46,458 bases of DNA. Source: Gyrodactylus bullatarudis. Its lineage: Eukaryota; Platyhelminthes; Monogenea; Gyrodactylidea; Gyrodactylidae. The number at the start of each line of letters is the position of its first letter. The first letter of the stretch is position 1. This document shows positions 42,606-46,458 of the stretch, one piece after another. The position numbers and the translations under genes were made by a program. Below the pieces are notes generated by a model. It did not search any database. It was not told the DNA's origin and was given only the letters and a program-made list of their open reading frames with translations. The stretch lies in the NCBI GenBank assembly GCA_012064415.1, contig SSNU01000164.1:1-46458 (forward strand). The letters run 5' to 3'.

Positions 42606-42960
42606 TTTGTAGATTGGATTATATCATTACTATTTTTGCATAACAAATTGAACATTAATTATAACAAATAGATATTGTACACAATTATATATTGATTGTT
42701 TAAAGGACCCAAAATACATACATTTGAATGATCAAGTAAACGTCTAATGAATCAAGTTCAATATTTTTAATGAATATCTGATACTATTTCAAATAATGAG
42801 AAAAAATTATAAAATTAAAAAACAAGATTCTAGATTTGTATTTTTTATTTAATATAATATTATGATTAAATTATATTATTCTACAATTGTTTTTTCTATA
42901 AAAAATATATTCATCTCGAACTAGGTTTCCTTAGGTCTTTAAATAGAAATCCAAAAAGGT
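42606..42960 (+). repeat. Probable 3' LTR remnant and AT-rich DNA
   Basis: It follows the purine tract, starts TGATTTGTAG, and is non-coding. No second copy lies in the window to confirm LTR status. Confidence 0.3.
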
Positions 42961-42974
42961 TGATTTTCTACTTT

Positions 42975-44600
42975 TGCAAGGTTATATTGATGAAGCAACT
43001 GCCAGAGAAATAAGATCAACAGCGAATGAAATCGGCAGACTATACTTCCTACCCAAAGTCCACAAGGATTTATCTAAAGGTTTGCAGTACAGGCCAATTC
43101 TTGATGTCTGCAACTCCCTAGCACTGGGTTGTCAAATGGCTGACTGATGGTATCGAAACTTGAAGAATTTCCTTCTATCTGTAGTGTTCCTCTAAACATC
43201 TCAGAACTTATAATGATGACGGTCAGGAACATTGATTTTCGATTTGGTTGTTGCTACTACAAGCAAATTGACGGAGTCTCGATGGGCAGTCCAATGGGTC
43301 CATCACTTGCTGATCTGTTCTTTGCCTCTCTCGAATCACAAAAGATTACTGATCTAATTGCCGAGAGTCGCCTATACGAACGCTATCTAGACGATACGTT
43401 TTTAGTCCTGGATGAAAACAACGTTGTCGATCAAATCCTTTCTAACTTGAATTCAGTCCATCCAAACATAGACATCACAAAGGAAGACGAGGATAACGAT
43501 TCATTGAATTTCCTCGATGTGCTTGTGACCAAAAAGGGTTAAGTCGCTCAAACGAGGATATACAGGAAAAAATCGGTTCCTTCACAGTTTATGCCCTTTC
43601 TGAGCTTCAGTCCTGAATGTCAATATAAGAGTTTGGTGAGACTTCAAAATTGAACGTCTATCCTCTGAAGAGAATAAAGCATCAGACAAGGAAGTGTTGA
43701 TGGAACTTTTAATGAAAGATGGGTACCCAGAAGCATTTCTTCGTAAACACTCGAACCTGAGAGAAAAAGTTGATAAAGAAGTTGAAGATTCAACACCTAT
43801 TTTTTATTTAAAGGATATACTGCTCATCAAATTTTGAACAACAAACTGTTTGAAATAAAGAAGGCGTTCCCTGGACACGCTCAAAACAACAAAATTGATC
43901 TCTGACCTAAACAAAGACCCGATTCCTTGGTTGGACAGAAAAGGTGTAATCTACCTGTTCAAATGCTCTTGTGGTTCAACGTATGTAGGACAGACAGTCA
44001 GACCAGTGAGAGCAAGGATCAAGGAGCATCTACGAGTGGGTAACCTTCATTCAGCGGTACAGGAGCACCTTCAAATAAACATATCACACTGCTGATGTGA
44101 ACAGTTTTAGTATCCTCTATCAAGCAAATCCATGTGTTCCTCGAGCAGTCAGAGAAGAAGTCTTATGCAAGGCCAAATCTCACTACATTGAAACGATGAA
44201 ACCTTATCTTTGCTAACAGAAAGAATTGGCCACACAACTAGAAGGCAAACAAAGATTCATCCAGGGAAAGAAAATTCAAAAGATCGGTAGAATGTTGAAT
44301 CAAAGTCCTGTTGCTAGCTCAACTCAAAAAGAAGAGAAAAGTGTGACTATTAATTCAAGTGAACGAAAAGAGCAGGTAGTTGAATCTACGCCTCAATTAT
44401 ATTACATCCAGTCCTCTGCCCCAGCAGCAATTACAAACGAGAGTACAAGTGAAAAGTCAGAGAAGTCAACGAAAGTTGATAATCAAATTAACTCTCAACC
44501 AGTAATTAGCGAAATAAGAATGCTCAAATGTTCAACACCCGCAAATAGGAGAAAAAGTAGAAAAAGCAAAAGTGGGCAACCGTTAATCGACATATGTGAA
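42975..44600 (+). pseudogene. Penelope-like element: RT, linker, GIY-YIG nuclease, tail (family A)
   Basis: The most complete PLE here. It begins GYIDEATAREIRSTANEIGR, then LYFLPKVHKDLSKGLQYRPI (RT motifs 1-2), YYKQIDGVSMGSPMGPSLAD and RYLDDTFLVLDENN (catalytic Y-L-D-D), and LNFLDVLVTKKG with a stop at 43540. After several frame changes the nuclease reads DRKGVIYLFKCSCGSTYVGQ, ARIKEHL and CKAKSHYIETMKP. The tail (44226-44600) has the VDNQINSQPVISE string and ends SKSGQPLID. A one-base deletion relative to the 40117 copy then shifts the end. The CCAAT box is at 44654; the ribozyme is degraded. Confidence 0.9.
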
Positions 44601-44760
44601 GAGGAAACAATGACCCCGGAGACGAGCAGTGAATTTGCCATTTCCCTACATATTGAACGAACCAATCAGAGGATTTTTAAAATATTTTATACTGCATAAT
44701 TTTAAGCTTTAACATCAAATATTCGACCTATTTCTAAATCCTCCTTATGAGTTCCTCATT
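44600..44760 (+). repeat. Degraded pLTR of the PLE at 42975-44600
   Basis: AACCAATCAGAGGATTTTTA (44653-44672) and TCCTCCTTATGAGTTCCTCA (44740-44759) align with the pLTR at 40205-40345. Between them the ribozyme is reduced to ACTG and TTTTAAGCTTTAA, so core and helix II are lost. Confidence 0.6.
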
Positions 44761-44859
44761 AAATTCTAAAAAATTTATCTATTTAGATGATCTTGAATAT
44801 GATTTATCAAAATATCTATTCAATTTTATTAGGTTGTGTGAAAAGTTCTCGGAAAAATT

Positions 44860-45010
44860 TGCCATTTATTGTAGCTAATTCGAACTGAATAGCTAATTCA
44901 TATTAGTTCGTATTAGCTAAGAATTTTTAGCTAAAACGTACTGAAAGGGCAGAAGGGAATACACCGTATATATTTGGTGTATGCTAAACAATTAATAGCT
45001 AATTCTCACT
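44860..45010 (+). repeat. Short TAGCTAATT-rich region
   Basis: TAGCTAATTC/T occurs at about 44872, 44889, 44996, with TATTAGCTAA and TTTAGCTAAA between. This is an imperfect local repeat with inverted members. Function unknown. Confidence 0.45.
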
Positions 45011-45089
45011 GAAAGGTTTATTAATTTCTTTAACCCTAAATTGCTCTGAGTAAATCCTATAAACCTTGGTAAATACTTCGTTAGCCCCT

Positions 45090-45480
45090 CAAAAAATGTG
45101 GAGGCCAGGCATGGACGAAGATATAGACAAAACACAAAAAAACAGCACTGACCAGAGTGCGAAGAGTCGTTAGAAAGAGTTCATGTGAACATTGCCACCT
45201 GGAACTCTAGGAGAATATTGGTTCTTGTAGATGCTTTCTCCGGATACGTCTACGCGAAGGAAGTACATACGAAAACGCTGTCTGAGTTCATTTCTTATTT
45301 CGGCCCTCCAAAATGCGTGGTAGCCGACAACGGCACAAATTTCAAATCGTCGGAAACACTTGATCTGTTTAAGTCTTGGAATCCAGCCCGTCTTCACTCC
45401 TCCTGGACATCATCAGTCGAACGGTCTAGCGGAAAGAGCGAATCAAGATTTAAAGAAAATGCGGTTATCTGAGCCTCGGG
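45090..45480 (+). pseudogene. LTR-retrotransposon integrase core, frameshifted
   Basis: The zinc-finger region reads MWRPGMDEDIDKTQKNSTDQ, where the usual second Cys pair is Ser/Gln. After a frame change, RRILVLVDAFSGYVYAKEV has the first Asp and FGPPKCVVADNGTNFKSS the second. In the next frame PPGHHQSNGLAERANQDLKK gives the catalytic Glu. All three acids survive but not in one frame. Style is Ty3/gypsy (or BEL-like). It is unrelated in detail to the elements at 23857 and 42085. Confidence 0.85.
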
Positions 45481-45635
45481 ACCTGAAAAAAACTTTTCAT
45501 GAGAAACAAAAACTTAAATGAGACTGCCAAAGGCTATGTTCCAGCAAGTGGCCATTCAAGAGCAAAGTGGGTGCTGATTTTTATTCAGCCTGAAAAGGTC
45601 CTACAATCGAAAATATGGCTTTCAGGACGGACTAG

Positions 45636-46133
45636 AATGGCCGAACAGCTCTGGCCGATGTAGCAATAGGAGGTGCAATCAATGATATCCTCTGGGAAGA
45701 TGGTAGTATATACTTCAGTTCAGAGGTTTTGCGCGCTAACGGCTTAAATACCACCAATGTGACTACTTTTTATGGACTCTTAAACCTAATAACAGTGGAT
45801 TCTAATCCTGTAATCAATTTAAGATACGGAGATGCCATTCCTAGGTCTCATGATGTGATAAGCCAGCTTCCTCAATTTATCCAAAATACCGCCGATCTAA
45901 ACACAAGAGCGATTGAAGCAGCAATCACTTCTCGCCTGCCCTTGCCAACTTCAATTTTAAGAAGTTTCATTAATCATTTCCCTGAAAGGCTCGTTCGTTA
46001 CGACATGAGCACCCTTTACACTAAAGGGATTGCATTACATGAAAAGGTATGGTCACCCTACACATGGTGTATGCTTTCCTATAACGTAAACCTTACATGG
46101 TCTGTGAGGAATTTTCCCCATGTTTCAATGTAA
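45636..46133 (+). other. Unidentified 166-codon open frame
   Basis: The frame is open from 45636; the first ATG-like start used by a finder is the GCGCGCTAAC region at 45729. It reads NGRTALADVAIGGAINDILW, EDGSIYFSSEVL, TFYGLLNLITVDSNPVINLR, DVISQLPQFIQNTADLNTRA, and AIEAAITSRLPLPTSILRSF. The composition is protein-like (mixed hydrophobic/charged, few A/T-biased codons), unlike chance frames nearby. It follows the integrase relic. I do not recognise it. It could be the 3' gene of the LTR element, a captured gene or an old viral insertion. Confidence 0.45.
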
Positions 46134-46458
46134 AACGGTTATTTAACCTGATTGGACGATTTTTTTCACTGTTTCTTATATAATGTGGATTTAATTATTT
46201 TTTCGACAATTTTGTAACATAATGCAGGGTTCCTACAGTATAATTAAAATTATCTAATACATTTCATTATACTGACTAAAAATTCTTTATTATCTCTCTT
46301 GGTTCTAAATTACACTGCTCGAAACATATTTTAGAGTTGGAAAAAAATAAGCGTATTTTTGTTCAAAATTTTACGCTGATTTCGAATATGTAATTTGTTT
46401 CATCAATTTCGGCTCAAAAACATGACTTATGGTTCACTAAAGTGTTATTGACAATTTT
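46134..46458. other. Gene-free AT-rich end of window
   Basis: No feature is recognised. Confidence 0.4.

Overview
The window is strongly A+T-rich eukaryotic DNA and looks like a stretch of intergenic, transposon-dominated chromosome. The mix of elements (Penelope-like elements with GIY-YIG nucleases and hammerhead ribozymes, a CR1/L2-like LINE, Ty3/gypsy, piggyBac, mariner, Tc1, pogo/Tigger, Merlin, MULE) points to an invertebrate, most likely an insect or other arthropod. No host housekeeping gene, rRNA or intact tRNA was recognised. Almost every coding region is a broken transposon gene. No bacterial-type operons or CRISPR arrays are present.

Layout. 0-2 kb: several Penelope-like element (PLE) fragments in both orientations, with three hammerhead ribozyme motifs. 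2-8 kb: non-coding repeats, including a ~350-bp direct repeat (2.2 and 5.6 kb) and a 1358-bp TIR element with TA target duplication (3896-5253). 8-11.2 kb: degenerate coding scraps and a mariner transposase (minus). 11.9-16 kb: one 5'-truncated CR1/L2-like LINE (minus) with ORF1, endonuclease and RT, followed by an unrecognised relic. 17.5-19.9 kb: a tandem duplication whose second copy has lost two internal blocks. 20.4-22.2 kb: a decayed gene of an unnamed repeated family. 22.6-27.9 kb: a mosaic bounded by a long inverted repeat and holding a deleted Ty3/gypsy element (22969-25067), a PLE 3' end with the best hammerhead ribozyme, a Tc1 scrap and another PLE nuclease. 28-30.2 kb: a tRNA-derived SINE and a Merlin element with 19-bp TIRs. 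30.24-32.83 kb: a structurally complete piggyBac with TTAA duplication, nearly coding-competent. 33-36 kb: a PLE nuclease, a C-x-x-C ORF inside an inverted repeat, and a Tigger fragment abutting a MULE transposase. 36-38.7 kb: empty AT-rich DNA. 38.8-44.8 kb: two PLE copies (RT plus GIY-YIG) with Merlin, Tc1 and an LTR-retrotransposon integrase between them. 45-46.1 kb: a second LTR integrase and an unidentified 166-codon open frame.

How the parts relate. The PLE copies share one 3' architecture: RT, linker, GIY-YIG nuclease, a Ser/Thr-rich tail, a basic cluster and a C-terminal PCNA-box-like motif, then a CCAAT box, a TATA-like run and a hammerhead ribozyme. The C-terminal motif has the same spacing in four divergent copies, three of them read in a frame recoverable only past small indels. 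It is the observation I consider most likely to be undescribed. A second point is two candidate introns of only 30 and 35 nt, in the piggyBac transposase and in the unnamed gene family.
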